From positions 527,482-591,481 of the forward strand of contig NZ_JAIVKY010000002.1 in the NCBI RefSeq assembly GCF_020524325.1: 64,000 bases of DNA, written 5' to 3'. Position numbers and translations under genes: made by a program. This document shows positions 8,606-17,917 of this stretch, piece by piece (the stretch's first letter is position 1; each line of letters starts with the position of its first letter). The notes beneath the pieces are model-generated. The model had not been told where the DNA came from. It made no database searches and worked only from the letters and a program-made list of their open reading frames with translations. Source of the stretch: Sutcliffiella horikoshii. Its GTDB lineage: Bacteria > Bacillota > Bacilli > Bacillales > Bacillaceae_I.

Positions 8606-9709
8606 TTGAAAGAACATCGTCTGCAACAATTAATAGAATGGCTGAAACAGGAGGACTTGTCCGGTTGTTTCTTAACTTCTACCCCGAACGTTTTTTACAT
8701 AAGCGGTTTTTACACAGATCCACACGAAAGATTACTGGGACTTCTCGCTTTTCCAAACAGCGAGCCTGCGATTGTCTGTCCCAATATGGAAGTAGAACAG
8801 GTGAAAAAAACTGGTTGGAACTTCGGAATAGTGGGGTACAATGACACCGATGATCCTTGGAAAAAGGTTCAGGAGTATGTAAAACAAAAAGGAATTCAAA
8901 TGGAAAGACTAGCAGTTGAGAAAGAACATATGACTGTTGCTCGTTTACATAAGTTAGAGGAGATCTTCCCGGGCATAAGCCTTGCCGCGGCAGAAGATAA
9001 AATGTATCAGCTTCGACTAGTAAAGGATGAAGAAGAGGTATCCATTTTGAGAGAAGCAGCCAAACTTGCCGATTTTGGTGTGGAAGTTGGGGTGCATCAT
9101 CTTAAAAAAGGTGTGACAGAGCAAGAGCTGGTTGCAACGATTGAGTACGAGCTAAAGAAAAAAGGCATCAGCCAGATGTCCTTTTCCACAATGGCGCTGA
9201 CAGGTTTAAAGACTGCCGCTCCTCATGGAAAGCCTGGCTTGGATCAAGTGAAGGAAGGCGACTTCGTGTTATTTGACCTTGGCGTTGTCTTGAATGGATA
9301 TTGTTCCGACATCACAAGAACCGTTGCTTTCGGAACTGTGAACGAGCAACAAAAGGAAGTCTATGAAACGGTATTAAAAGCGCAACTTGCTGCCGTGGAT
9401 ATTTGTAAACCTGGCGTGGAAATCGGACAGATTGATCGGACAGCCCGCTCTATCATAACAGAAAGTGGCTATGGAGAATTCTTTACACACCGTATCGGCC
9501 ACGGCCTTGGCATCGAAGTGCACGAGTATCCTTCTATGAATGAAACGAACACGATGAAACTGCAAAAAGGGATGGCGTTCACGATTGAACCTGGTATCTA
9601 CAAACCAGGAGTTGGCGGCGTCCGCATCGAGGATGATATTTTAGTAGCGGACAATGGTATTGAGCTGTTAACAAGCTACCCGAAAGATTTACAGATTATT
9701 AAGCCATAA
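8606..9709 (+). CDS. M24 family Xaa-Pro dipeptidase-like protein
   Basis: Creatinase/aminopeptidase P-type protein of 367 residues resembling B. subtilis YkvY. The N-terminal creatinase domain (about 1-125) includes SGFYTDPHERLLG. The C-terminal pita-bread domain carries the dinuclear metal ligands in LFDLGVVLNGYCSDITRT (two Asp), HRIGHGLGIEVHE (His), FTIEPGIY (Glu) and VRIEDDILV (Glu). It likely cleaves dipeptides with C-terminal proline in the cytoplasm. TTG at 8606 is preferred because AAAGGAG ends eight bases before it. The longer GTG 8597 form would overlap that ribosome site. Confidence 0.9.
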   Translation: MKEHRLQQLIEWLKQEDLSGCFLTSTPNVFYISGFYTDPHERLLGLLAFPNSEPAIVCPNMEVEQVKKTGWNFGIVGYNDTDDPWKKVQEYVKQKGIQMERLAVEKEHMTVARLHKLEEIFPGISLAAAEDKMYQLRLVKDEEEVSILREAAKLADFGVEVGVHHLKKGVTEQELVATIEYELKKKGISQMSFSTMALTGLKTAAPHGKPGLDQVKEGDFVLFDLGVVLNGYCSDITRTVAFGTVNEQQKEVYETVLKAQLAAVDICKPGVEIGQIDRTARSIITESGYGEFFTHRIGHGLGIEVHEYPSMNETNTMKLQKGMAFTIEPGIYKPGVGGVRIEDDILVADNGIELLTSYPKDLQIIKP

Positions 9710-9712
9710 ATT

Positions 9713-9755
9713 AAAAAACAGGTATCCATGTCGTCCATGGTTACCTGTTTTTTTC
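9713..9755. terminator. Bidirectional terminator between the M24 peptidase gene and ald
   Basis: AAACAGGTATCCATG and CCATGGTTACCTGTTT form a long stem with a TCGT loop. Flanking A and T runs suit termination on both strands of these convergent genes. Confidence 0.85.
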
Positions 9756-9766
9756 GATTAATTAAA

Positions 9767-10888
9767 TTAGCTTTTAACCAAAAGATTGCTTGCACTCTCA
9801 TACGCCAATCCGTGGGACTCTGCCACTGCCGCATATGTTACATATCCATCCAGCGTATTGATTCCCTTTAGGATCGCTTCATTATCTAAGGAAGCTTGCT
9901 TGTAGCCTTTGTTCGCAATTTGCACTGCATAAGGTACTGTTACGTTAGTCAATGCGATAGTAGATGTACGCGGAACCGCACCCGGCATATTTGCAACCGC
10001 ATAGTGAACCACTTCATGTTTCACATATGTTGGGTCATCATGTGTGGTGATGCGATCAGTCGTTTCAAAAATACCACCTTGGTCAATTGCGATATCCACC
10101 ACAACAGAACCTGCACCCATGGATTGAATCATTTCCTCTGTAACAAGCTTCGGCGCTTTAGCACCTGGAATAAGAACAGCACCAATAACAAGGTCTGATT
10201 CTTTCACGGCGATCTCAAGGTTCAATGGGTTACTCATAAGCGTCTGGATGTCTTTTCCGAAAATATCATCCAGCTGACGAAGACGATCAGGGTTTAAGTC
10301 AAGGATTGTCACATCTGCGCCAAGTCCGATTGCCATCTTTGCAGCATTCGTACCAGCGACACCTCCACCAATAATCGTTACTTTCCCGCGGCGAACACCA
10401 GGAACACCACCAAGAAGAATCCCTTTACCGCCTTTAATTTTTTCAAGGAACTGAGCACCAATTTGCGTAGCCATACGTCCTGCTACCTCACTCATTGGAG
10501 TCAATAATGGCAGGGAACCGTTTGGAAGTTGTACCGTTTCGTACGCAATACCTACCACTTTGTTATCAATTAAAGCTTTTGTTAATTCTGGTTCTGGAGC
10601 AAGATGCAGATAAGTGAAAAGGATTAATCCTTCACGGAAATAATTATATTCAGAAGGAAGTGGCTCTTTTACTTTCATGACCATATCCATGGACCATGCT
10701 TCTTCAGCTGTTTCCACCATTTTCGCACCAGCTTGTACATATTGCTCATCAGTAAAGCCAGATCCGATACCAGCTTCTTTTTCTATGTATACTTCATGTC
10801 CGAAGCCAACAAGGTTCACAACACCTGCAGGCGTCATCGCAACACGGTTTTCATTGTTTTTTATCTCTCTAGGTACTCCAATTCTCAT
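9767..10888 (-). CDS. ald: Alanine dehydrogenase
   Basis: NAD-dependent L-alanine dehydrogenase of 373 residues, full family length. It interconverts alanine and pyruvate plus ammonium and feeds alanine into central metabolism, important during sporulation and on amino acids. The start [17 protein letters not shown] and the nucleotide-binding motif [24 protein letters not shown] Rossmann loop (about residues 173-192) are clear. The catalytic lysine/histidine region lies around residues 74-96. A cre-like site lies ~100 bp upstream of the start. It is monocistronic by context, with its own terminator. Confidence 0.97.
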   Translation of the reverse strand: MRIGVPREIKNNENRVAMTPAGVVNLVGFGHEVYIEKEAGIGSGFTDEQYVQAGAKMVETAEEAWSMDMVMKVKEPLPSEYNYFREGLILFTYLHLAPEPELTKALIDNKVVGIAYETVQLPNGSLPLLTPMSEVAGRMATQIGAQFLEKIKGGKGILLGGVPGVRRGKVTIIGGGVAGTNAAKMAIGLGADVTILDLNPDRLRQLDDIFGKDIQTLMSNPLNLEIAVKESDLVIGAVLIPGAKAPKLVTEEMIQSMGAGSVVVDIAIDQGGIFETTDRITTHDDPTYVKHEVVHYAVANMPGAVPRTSTIALTNVTVPYAVQIANKGYKQASLDNEAILKGINTLDGYVTYAAVAESHGLAYESASNLLVKS

Positions 10889-10983
10889 GGATCAAATACC
10901 TCCCTCTTCATAATCACAAAGCGTTAAGACGTAACTAATATAACATTAAACAAGAAAATGTAAAATAGTTTTTTATGCATTTT

Positions 10984-10997
10984 TGTAAGCGCTTTAA
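10984..10997. promoter_or_regulatory. cre-like site upstream of ald
   Basis: TGTAAGCGCTTTAA matches the CcpA operator consensus TGWAANCGNTNWCA at all but one position. It is ~100 bp upstream of the ald start and 50 bp beyond the neighbouring SDR gene's stop. CcpA is encoded in this window. Confidence 0.55.
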
Positions 10998-11048
10998 AAC
11001 AGGCAGAATTATCTATATTATCTAAATTTAGAGGCAAAAATCCTTAGC

Positions 11049-11813
11049 TTATCGGAATCGATTGATAACCTCTACTCCCCCTGTTACTTCCAGCACTGCT
11101 CCTGTGATCATATCAGAGTTTTCTTCACATAAAAACTCGATGGCCCTGGCAATATCCTCACCTGTCCCAGAACGGCCGACCGGGGTATCTTTGGCATCCT
11201 CCAGCCCTTTTGCCTGTTCAATTGTTGCTTCTTTCATTTCTCCAACAATATTACCCGGGCAGACCATATTGGCTGTGATGCCATGTTCGGCTTCCTCAAT
11301 AGCAATGGATTTGGTCAGCGATACAAGACCAGCCTTTGCAGCAGCAAAAGCAGATCGATAAATCCACCCTGGCGATGCTTCCGCTCCCTGAAAACCATAT
11401 GTGATGATACGTCCAAATCGCTGCTCCCTCATAACAGGAATTGCTTTACGGAAAAGATGGAAAACAGCACTAAGATTGCCTTCTATCATTTCATACCACT
11501 CTTCATCCGAGTAATCAGCCAATTTTTTTCGTTCAAAAATATAGGGTCCTGCGTTATTGATTAAATAATCGATTCTACCGAAGCGTTCGACCACTTCCTC
11601 TATAAATTGCTGCATCTGTTCTTTTTTTGTTACGTCACCTTGAAAAAAGTGTAGTTTGTTTTCTCCAAAGTGACTCCATTCCTGTTTAAGTTTCTCGATC
11701 GTTTCTGTGTCATTTCTATAATTTATCGAAATGGAACATCCTTTTTTCAGCAGCTGTTCCGTCACTTTTTTTCCAAGTCCTTTGGAACCAGCTGTAATTA
11801 CGGCATGTCTCAA
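11049..11813 (-). CDS. ytkK: Short-chain dehydrogenase/reductase (YtkK-like)
   Basis: Classical SDR of 254 residues, resembling FabG-type reductases and B. subtilis YtkK. It has the cofactor loop ITAGSKGLGKKV near the N-terminus, the NNAG motif (LINNAGPYIF), catalytic Tyr/Lys replaced by the arrangement IYRSAFAAAKAGL, and a C-terminal TGAVLEVTGG. TTG 11813 is chosen because AAGGGGG lies upstream and MRHAVITAG is the expected SDR start; a longer open frame to 11960 has no ribosome site and hydrophobic junk. The usual YxxxK reads YRSAFAAAK, so the Tyr-Lys spacing is atypical and activity is uncertain. Confidence 0.82.
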   Translation of the reverse strand: MRHAVITAGSKGLGKKVTEQLLKKGCSISINYRNDTETIEKLKQEWSHFGENKLHFFQGDVTKKEQMQQFIEEVVERFGRIDYLINNAGPYIFERKKLADYSDEEWYEMIEGNLSAVFHLFRKAIPVMREQRFGRIITYGFQGAEASPGWIYRSAFAAAKAGLVSLTKSIAIEEAEHGITANMVCPGNIVGEMKEATIEQAKGLEDAKDTPVGRSGTGEDIARAIEFLCEENSDMITGAVLEVTGGVEVINRFR

Positions 11814-11945
11814 ACTGGATTCCCCCTTAATAGAATTGCGTACCTCTATATTTTCTTGTAAATCGATTAAATTTACAACATATAACCCGTTAAGATACGA
11901 TAAAATGATTGTTAGGTACACGAAAGAAAGGAGTCTGACCTTCTT

Positions 11946-13253
11946 ATGGCTAAAGCACAAACTGTGGCATTACCTCCACGTAGCCGGATAGAGCGGTTCG
12001 GTTTAGAGGCCGTTCCACAAGAATTAAGAAAAACACGTTGGTATGAATATGTAATAATCCAGATTGCGTTTTCGGTGAATGCAGGTAACTTCCTTGTCCC
12101 TGCACTCGCTGTGATTCAAGGGGGACTCAACTTTTATGCAGCCTTTCTCTCCACTATATTTGGTGCAACACTCGCCTTCTTATTTGTTTCTTATTTATCC
12201 TTGCCTGGTGCGGAGCGGGGAATTCCTTCTCAATTTGCCATTCGGTCCATCATCGGCATAAAAGGATCCAGATATATCTCCTCCCCGATTCGAACCGTTA
12301 CATCCCTCTACTGGTTTTCAGTTCAGACCATAGGTGGGACGTTGGTGATACAATTTATTCTGGAGCGGACCTTTCAGCTTTCCATCCCATTTTACATAAT
12401 CGCTATGCTGTTGGCGTTGATTATGAGCGGCCTTGCTCTTGTGGGATTTGATGCAGTAAAAAGGGCTACCAAGTACTTTATGCCATGGCTGATTCTTGGA
12501 CAGCTAGTTATGCTATATCTTTTGCTCACTAAAGGAACAGGGATGATAGGAATGGAGAAAACAATGGAAGGTGCCTGGAATCTCCCCGTCATGGGCTTTT
12601 TCGCAAGTCTTGCTTTTGTTCAATATGTGTCTGGTGTTTCCTCCTCAGCAGATGTGACAAGGTATGCCGTTACTTCCAAACAGGGGTTTTGGGGTTTGTT
12701 TACCGGAAATGTCCTGGGCTTTATTCTTACTGCTTTTTTTGGGGCTTACACAGCTCAACTAACAGGAGCTTTTAACCCATTTATTGCTACAAGTGAGATG
12801 ACCAACTCTGGTATACTGACCGCGATTATTTTAGGTGCGGCTATCTTATCGATGGTTTCTATTAACTTAAGCAATGCCTATACCGGCGGATTCAGTCTGT
12901 TGAATTCTTTACCGCTACTTGGTAGAGTGAAAAGTTCCATGTTGTTCGGTGCTGCGGGAATATTATTGTCCTTGTCACCTGCACTAGTGGAGGAAGCAGA
13001 ACGATATATTTCCTTGATTGGAGCATTTGTCATCCCTTTATCTGCCGTCATTATCACTGATTTTCTTTTAATAAAAAGAAAGCAGATTGAAGTTAGTGAG
13101 GGATTACCTTCTTATAATAGAATTGGATTTGTTTGTATTGGGATTGGGATAGGTGTTTATTTGCTATTGCCGGAAGGATTGTCTCCTGGTTTCTTGGCTT
13201 TCCTTATCACAAGTACCATTTATTTCTTTTCTATAAAAAAGTCACAAAAATAG
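11946..13253 (+). CDS. NCS1-family purine/cytosine/allantoin permease
   Basis: Polytopic membrane transporter of 435 residues with about 12 hydrophobic segments. The NCS1 entry region (IERFGLEAVPQELRKTRW, then the first helix SVNAGNFLVPALAV) identifies the nucleobase:cation symporter-1 family. Likely cargo is cytosine, a purine, allantoin or hydantoin; it cannot be decided from sequence alone. It is divergent from the SDR gene and alone in its transcript, which ends at a hairpin right after the stop. No catabolic gene is adjacent to reveal the substrate. AAAGGAG lies a little far (about 13 nt) from ATG 11946. Confidence 0.85.
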   Translation: MAKAQTVALPPRSRIERFGLEAVPQELRKTRWYEYVIIQIAFSVNAGNFLVPALAVIQGGLNFYAAFLSTIFGATLAFLFVSYLSLPGAERGIPSQFAIRSIIGIKGSRYISSPIRTVTSLYWFSVQTIGGTLVIQFILERTFQLSIPFYIIAMLLALIMSGLALVGFDAVKRATKYFMPWLILGQLVMLYLLLTKGTGMIGMEKTMEGAWNLPVMGFFASLAFVQYVSGVSSSADVTRYAVTSKQGFWGLFTGNVLGFILTAFFGAYTAQLTGAFNPFIATSEMTNSGILTAIILGAAILSMVSINLSNAYTGGFSLLNSLPLLGRVKSSMLFGAAGILLSLSPALVEEAERYISLIGAFVIPLSAVIITDFLLIKRKQIEVSEGLPSYNRIGFVCIGIGIGVYLLLPEGLSPGFLAFLITSTIYFFSIKKSQK

Positions 13254-13278
13254 GTGCCTGTTGATGGCACCTTTTTTG
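13252..13278 (+). terminator. Terminator after the NCS1 permease
   Basis: AGGTGCC, loop TGTTGAT and GGCACCT are followed by TTTTTTG on the plus strand. It overlaps the stop codon of the permease. Confidence 0.8.
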
Positions 13279-13279
13279 T

Positions 13280-13447
13280 TTATTCGTGGGATGTTTGTTC
13301 GCTTTCGCCTTCTACCGGTTGGTATGCATTGGAGCTGTATTGCTGACCGACTACTCCGCTTGAGTAAGCATCAGTAATTTGATTGTGAACCTCATTCACA
13401 GCATTATCATCATAAGAGAAAATTTCTTTAGGATCTTTTTTCTTCAT
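13280..13447 (-). CDS. Small acidic protein (55 aa), unknown
   Basis: A 55-residue open frame beginning MKKKDPKEIFSYDDNAVN and ending EGESEQTSHE, with GGTGG upstream of the ATG. The middle (DAYSSGVVGQQYSSNAYQ) is rich in Ser, Tyr, Gln and Gly, giving a flexible hydrophilic look like small spore or stress proteins of Bacillus. No family is recognised. It shares the hairpin that ends the convergent permease gene. The ribosome site, stop position and codon quality make it a real gene rather than a shadow. Confidence 0.65.
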   Translation of the reverse strand: MKKKDPKEIFSYDDNAVNEVHNQITDAYSSGVVGQQYSSNAYQPVEGESEQTSHE

Positions 13448-13599
13448 ATGGGTTTCCACCTTTCAACTAAGTATCCATCCTAGTTTGCGTCGAGTGACAC
13501 ACATTTAAAGGTGGAAAAAATTACAGGGTAAATGGATAGTATGTTCTTCCCAGTTATTATACAATGGGTTAAAACGGGAAGAAAAGGAAGGAAGTAGCG

Positions 13600-13914
13600 A
13601 TGTTTTCTTTTGTAAAAGATCCAAGGCTTGGAATATGCTTGCCACAGTTGGATTTAGATTGGGCTCAATATGACAAAGAAACACAGCAGGATATATTATT
13701 GAAGTGGGAAAAGATACGCGGGGGAATCCCCGATCGTATTAAGGAGTTAGAAGAAGAGATTAATTTTAAGCAGGCTTTATTGAATGATGAAGCAGATTTT
13801 GAGCGGTCTTGCGAATTAAATTCGGAGATTGCAGATCATGCTAGCATTATCAATGATTTATGGCTTTGGTATCGCATGAATCAGCATGTATCATCTTCTA
13901 AAGTACATTCTTAA
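13600..13914 (+). CDS. Conserved Bacillus protein of unknown function (104 aa)
   Basis: A 104-residue soluble protein starting MFSFVKDPRLGICLPQLDLDW, with no signal or membrane segment. The C-terminal two thirds is helical and charged (RIKELEEEINFKQALLNDE), compatible with a short coiled coil, and a Trp-rich patch (NDLWLWYRMNQH) lies near the end. I have the impression of a widely conserved Bacillaceae protein, but no function can be given. GAAGGAAGTAGCG precedes the ATG, and a strong hairpin terminator follows the stop. Confidence 0.75.
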   Translation: MFSFVKDPRLGICLPQLDLDWAQYDKETQQDILLKWEKIRGGIPDRIKELEEEINFKQALLNDEADFERSCELNSEIADHASIINDLWLWYRMNQHVSSSKVHS

Positions 13915-13950
13915 AAGGCGAATATCCGCTCTGGATATTCGCCTTTTATT
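13913..13950 (+). terminator. Terminator after the 104-aa gene
   Basis: AAAAGGCGAATATCC, loop GCTCT and GGATATTCGCCTTTT form a perfect 15-bp stem with a T tail, directly after the stop codon. Confidence 0.88.
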
Positions 13951-13956
13951 TGAATG

Positions 13957-14089
13957 CCGCAGTTGCTCTCAGCAAAAGACTTCGCTTATCCAGAGGGCGA
14001 CCTTGAGCCTCCTCACAACGCTTCAGGGGTCTCAATAATGTCGCTACTCCCCCGCAGGAGTCTTCGTCTTTTGCTCCAAGCAACTGCTA
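13957..14089 (+). repeat. Dispersed palindromic repeat, copy 1 (variant ends)
   Basis: Carries the family core (TTGAGCCTCCTC, GGGGTCTC, GCAGGAGTCTTCG, TTTTGCTCC). Its terminal arms are GCAGTTGCT and AGCAACTGC: different bases from other copies but still complementary. It lies between two convergent genes. Confidence 0.85.
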
Positions 14090-14105
14090 TATTTTCCGTA
14101 TTTCC

Positions 14106-14966
14106 TTAAAACATCTCACATTCTGATTCGTCTAGTTCTCCGCTTTCTACTAAGTGTCTCATCATGTAGTAGTAGTGGGAGAATTCTGAGACTTCTTTGG
14201 TCCAATAGTAGTTTGTTCCGGCAGCTGTGATCATTCCGAGAAGTGGGATGTTGTTTACTTTTTGGCGGCCGATAATAGCGACAAACAGCAGCTTAATCAG
14301 GTGCATTAAAGGCTGTTGAAGCCAAACTGTTGGATGATCTTTGTCTGGTAACACGTCAAAATAATGATCAATATCCTGTCCGAGCTCACTTTTCAATGTT
14401 TCCCAACGTTCATGCTGATATTTCTTTGGTATGGTCGCACCATAGAATAATTGTAGTGACCTCACCATTTCTAAAGGCGTACTTGCCCTGTAACCGTAAG
14501 ACATCGCAACAAGCTGTGTGGTACGGATATTTAACGCTGCAAATGCTGGGATATCTATAGCTAGGGTTGAGATCTTCGCCGTCCCTGTCATTCCACCTTG
14601 GATCACGGAATAAAGCTTTTGTTTGGCAATCTGTTGCTCCGCAATAAATGCTTTTTGTGATAAAGGTAGTTCGCGTATATCTTCAATTTTTTCAATATCT
14701 TCTATATAGCTTCGGGCCATATTGACGATCCGTTCTTCTGCTTGCTGTTGGAAAGAGGATTGCTGAATAATACCGTGCAAATGAAATAACCATGTGTCAA
14801 TTTGAGCAAAAAATAGGTCCTTTTTATCGTCCGACAATAAATTAAAAGCCTTGTCCACCCAATGGTCCAACGTGTCTGAAAATTGGGATGGTTCGTATGT
14901 ATATAGTTTTTCTTCCCACTGTGAAAGTTTATGTTTCCATTGTTCTTCCCTGCTGATATTGGACAC
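14106..14966 (-). CDS. EcsC family protein
   Basis: A 286-residue protein of the EcsC family, with charged N-terminal helices followed by a moderately hydrophobic middle (GGMTGTAKISTLAIDIPAF; ALNIRTTQLVAMSYGY) and a C-terminal LLGMITAAGTNYYWTKEVSEF. EcsC-type proteins are linked to membrane and ABC-transporter function in B. subtilis (ecsABC), but this gene is not beside ecsA/B and its role is unknown. GTG 14966 is chosen since GAGGGG lies six bases before it; the longer frame from 14981 would bury that site. It is an isolated gene downstream of ackA's opposite flank. Confidence 0.8.
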   Translation of the reverse strand: MSNISREEQWKHKLSQWEEKLYTYEPSQFSDTLDHWVDKAFNLLSDDKKDLFFAQIDTWLFHLHGIIQQSSFQQQAEERIVNMARSYIEDIEKIEDIRELPLSQKAFIAEQQIAKQKLYSVIQGGMTGTAKISTLAIDIPAFAALNIRTTQLVAMSYGYRASTPLEMVRSLQLFYGATIPKKYQHERWETLKSELGQDIDHYFDVLPDKDHPTVWLQQPLMHLIKLLFVAIIGRQKVNNIPLLGMITAAGTNYYWTKEVSEFSHYYYMMRHLVESGELDESECEMF

Positions 14967-15030
14967 AGTTCTTCCCCTCACTTTTCCATCTGCTAGTTTT
15001 CTCCATTATACCATAGCTGTTCCGCACAAA

Positions 15031-15077
15031 AAAACAGTCCCCAATCTGTTGTCAAGTTAAACAGGTTGGGGACTGTA
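15031..15077 (-). terminator. Terminator after ackA
   Basis: ACAGTCCCCAACCTG pairs with CAGATTGGGGACTGT across a ~14-nt loop. Seven T follow on the minus strand. It directly follows the ackA stop. Confidence 0.88.
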
Positions 15078-15079
15078 GC

Positions 15080-16267
15080 TTACAATGCTATTTTCATTAC
15101 GTCTCTAGCAATCATTACTTCTTCATTCGTCGGAATGATAATAACTTTGACTGGAGAGTGTGGGTAGTTAATGAATGCTTCTTTACCACGAACTTTGTTT
15201 AGTGCAGGGTCCCAGTATACGCCCATGAATTCAAGTCCTTGAAGAACTCTTGCACGGATAACATCACTGTTCTCACCAATACCTGCAGTAAAGATGATCG
15301 CGTCCACTCCGTACATTCTTGCAGCATAAGAACCGATGTATTTATGGATACGGCTTGCAAATACTTCTAGAGCAAGTTCGGCACGTTCGTTTCCTTCATT
15401 GGCTGCAGATTCAATATCACGAAGGTCACTTGAGAAACCAGATACTCCAAGGATACCACTGCGCTTATTTAAGACTTCTAATACTTCGTCAGCCGTCTTG
15501 CCTGTTTTCTCCATGATGAATGGAATTAAAGCAGGATCAATATTACCAGAGCGAGTTCCCATTGCAACACCTGCAAGTGGTGTGAAGCCCATGGAAGTAT
15601 CGATGGATTTTCCACCTTCAATTGCTGCAATACTTGCACCGTTTCCTAGGTGACAAGAAATCAGGCGAAGTTGCTCAACTGGTCTGCCAAGTAATTCTGC
15701 AGCACGCTCGGAAACGTACTTATGAGATGTACCATGGAAACCGTATTTACGGATGCCATAGTCTTCATAGTACTCGTAAGGCAAGCTGTAAAGGAAAGAT
15801 TTTTCCGGCATGGATTGGTGGAATGCTGTATCAAAAACAGCCACTGCCGGTACATTCGGAAGGATTTCCTTGAATGCTTTAATTCCTACGATGTTAGCCG
15901 GGTTATGAAGTGGTGCAAGTTCTGAAAGTTCTTCTAATTGACTTAAAACTTCGTCGGTAATTAGGACGGAATCATTAAACTTTTCCCCACCATGTACAAC
16001 ACGGTGGCCAATTCCTGTGATTTCATCGAAGCTTTGGATGATGTCAAGATCGATCAATTTTTTCAATAAGATTTTAACAGCTACCCCGTGTTCTGGAATG
16101 TCTGTGATTTCTGTTACTTTTTCGCCGTTCACAGAGATGGTGAAAACAGCATCGTTTAATCCGATACGTTCCACTAATCCTTTTGTAATAACATTTTCAC
16201 TAGGCATTTCGAACAATTGGAATTTAAGAGAAGAGCTTCCTGCATTAATTGCAATAACTTTTGACAT
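15080..16267 (-). CDS. ackA: Acetate kinase
   Basis: A 395-residue kinase converting acetyl-phosphate plus ADP to acetate and ATP, the overflow end of the Pta-AckA route. Diagnostic motifs are [15 protein letters not shown] at the N-terminus, [11 protein letters not shown] (about residues 86-96), [32 protein letters not shown] and [12 protein letters not shown]. Length and order match the family. An upstream cre-like operator (16419-16432) fits the known activation of ackA by CcpA in B. subtilis. Acetate made here can be re-used by AcsA, encoded at 49.5 kb. Confidence 0.98.
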   Translation of the reverse strand: MSKVIAINAGSSSLKFQLFEMPSENVITKGLVERIGLNDAVFTISVNGEKVTEITDIPEHGVAVKILLKKLIDLDIIQSFDEITGIGHRVVHGGEKFNDSVLITDEVLSQLEELSELAPLHNPANIVGIKAFKEILPNVPAVAVFDTAFHQSMPEKSFLYSLPYEYYEDYGIRKYGFHGTSHKYVSERAAELLGRPVEQLRLISCHLGNGASIAAIEGGKSIDTSMGFTPLAGVAMGTRSGNIDPALIPFIMEKTGKTADEVLEVLNKRSGILGVSGFSSDLRDIESAANEGNERAELALEVFASRIHKYIGSYAARMYGVDAIIFTAGIGENSDVIRARVLQGLEFMGVYWDPALNKVRGKEAFINYPHSPVKVIIIPTNEEVMIARDVMKIAL

Positions 16268-16418
16268 GACGATACGTACAACTCCTTTTATATGGTCACA
16301 CTTGGGTGGATGATTAAATGTTTTTTACACTCTACCTATCTTGTGCAAAGTTCCGATATTATATATACCTTTTTCATTTAAACACCGTCATACTGCATTT
16401 GCAAGAGGCTTCCCTTTA

Positions 16419-16432
16419 TGGTAACGCTTACC
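16419..16432. promoter_or_regulatory. cre-like CcpA site upstream of ackA
   Basis: Read on the minus strand the site is GGTAAGCGTTACCA, against consensus TGWAANCGNTNWCA. It lies ~150 bp before the ackA ATG, where B. subtilis ackA has its CcpA activating site. Confidence 0.65.
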
Positions 16433-16495
16433 TTATATATTCGTTATTTTCTGAAGAATAGCATAGTTATTGTAGACTGTTAATTCTACACTTAC

Positions 16496-16680
16496 GGTTG
16501 ATCTTCGTTGCAGGAGCTTCGCTTTCCGCGAGCGGTCCGGAAGCCTGCTCGGGCTACGCCCTGCGGGGTCTTCCCTGTCCCTTCCTCCCGCAGGACAAGG
16601 AAGGCTTCGGCAGCGAATCCTCGAACGAAGAAAATGCGCTAGCAATTTCGAGGAGTCTCCGCTCCTTCCACTAAGATGAA
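16496..16680 (+). repeat. Dispersed palindromic repeat, copy 2 (type B, long form)
   Basis: Type B core (CAGGAGCTTCGCTTTCCGCG, CCTGTCCCTTCCTCCCGC) with an extra ~60-bp internal segment containing AAGGAAGGCTTCGGCAGCGA and GAAAATGCGCTAGCA. The same segment is found inverted in copy 6 at 34.5 kb. The arms are decayed. It fills the gap between the ackA promoter region and the ytxK stop. Confidence 0.85.
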
Positions 16681-16696
16681 TTAGGCTTTTGTATTG

Positions 16697-17692
16697 TTAC
16701 TTATTCTTCTTTTTCTCAGAAAACCAGTGGTTGATTTGACTCATGATTTTTTCCATCGCCTGCATGTTAGAGAAGCTTGGCAGGTTTACTAATAGTGCTT
16801 CTTTAGGAGGTTCAATGCCTATTCCTTTTTTCTGCAGAACAAGGATGCTTTTTGCATGGTTTTTGTTTTGGAACATAGTTTCTGGCAGTTGTAGCATTCC
16901 TTGAATATACGCTTCATCTTTTATTAAAGCGTTGACCTTTTTTGCTTCCTCTTCTTCAAACATGGAGTTAGGAACCAAGAATAACAGGTGGCCGCCTGGT
17001 TTTGTGTAACGCAAGCCTTGTTCGATGAACAGGTAATGTGCATAGGAATGTCCTTCTTCCGCTTTTAGCTTGAAGTTGGCAGCATTGTTATCATCAGGGT
17101 AATATCCTACTGGAAGGTCACTCACAACTACATCGACTGGTTCTACAAAGAGGTTGCTTAAGCCATCTTGGTTGAACAAACTGATTGACTGCTCTTGCAG
17201 GTTGGCATTATTATAAGCAAGTTTCACTAACAGGTCGTCCACATCCACACCGAACGCCTCCAGCTTTTTGTTTGGCTGATGGTTAAGGACAGCTGTAAGA
17301 AGGTTTCCAGTACCGATAGCAGGATCAAGCATAGTCAGCTGTTGCAGATGTGAGGTGTATTTTCCGACGAGGTATCCCATGAACATGGCAATCGCATCTG
17401 GAGTCATTTGATGGTTGGCTTGAACTGCATCTTTCATTCCTTTTAGTATGGCAAGTTGAAATCCTTTTCTGATTTCTTCTTTTTGAAGAGAAGTGATGTT
17501 TTGTTTGCTGTATTCTTTTTCAAGTCTTCGTTTGGTAACTTCGGATACTTCTTCTTGGATGACTGCTCCGTGGAAGAGGTTTTCTGCGGTTTCTGCAAGC
17601 GCCTCTAGGTATGTACAGTCTAGTTCTTCTTGTAGGATTTGTGCTGTTGTATCGAATAAAGTAAATGTGTTTTCTAATTTCGTAATGGACAT
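16697..17692 (-). CDS. ytxK: Class I SAM-dependent methyltransferase YtxK
   Basis: A 331-residue protein of the N6-adenine-methylase-like YtxK family. The AdoMet site DPAIGTGNLLTAVL (about residues 142-155) is intact. The catalytic motif IV, NPPY in true adenine methylases, reads SDLPVGYYP here, as is typical of this group. Target bases or proteins are unknown and no restriction partner is present, so a housekeeping role is more likely than R-M. The N-terminal ~110 residues are helical and unique to the family. It sits between ackA and tpx as in B. subtilis. Confidence 0.88.
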   Translation of the reverse strand: MSITKLENTFTLFDTTAQILQEELDCTYLEALAETAENLFHGAVIQEEVSEVTKRRLEKEYSKQNITSLQKEEIRKGFQLAILKGMKDAVQANHQMTPDAIAMFMGYLVGKYTSHLQQLTMLDPAIGTGNLLTAVLNHQPNKKLEAFGVDVDDLLVKLAYNNANLQEQSISLFNQDGLSNLFVEPVDVVVSDLPVGYYPDDNNAANFKLKAEEGHSYAHYLFIEQGLRYTKPGGHLLFLVPNSMFEEEEAKKVNALIKDEAYIQGMLQLPETMFQNKNHAKSILVLQKKGIGIEPPKEALLVNLPSFSNMQAMEKIMSQINHWFSEKKKNK

Positions 17693-17728
17693 TGTGCCAC
17701 TCCTTTTTATGGGTAACTTGAGTTTACT

Positions 17729-17858
17729 CCTGTTGATTTGCGTTCCAGGTGTTCGCTTTCCTAGGGGCGGTGCTTGAGCCTCCTCGGCTTCGCCTGTGGG
17801 GTCTCAACCTACCGCTAACTCCCTAAGGAGTCTCACACCTTGCACTCCAATCAACAGG
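17729..17858 (+). repeat. Dispersed palindromic repeat, copy 3
   Basis: Perfect 10-bp terminal arms CCTGTTGATT / AATCAACAGG enclose the core GGTGCTTGAGCCTCCTCGG and GGGGTCTCAACC. It lies just upstream of ytxK, between its start and the tpx terminator. Confidence 0.88.
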
Positions 17859-17917
17859 GGGATTACTCGCAACCAAATTTTCAGTATTCCTATTTTACAT
17901 GGAGATGGGGCAAAAAT

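Noticed and set aside
16697..17692. Restriction-modification methylase
   Set aside because: The fold is N6-methylase-like but motif IV is not NPPY, there is no endonuclease or specificity gene, and the locus is the conserved ytxK position.
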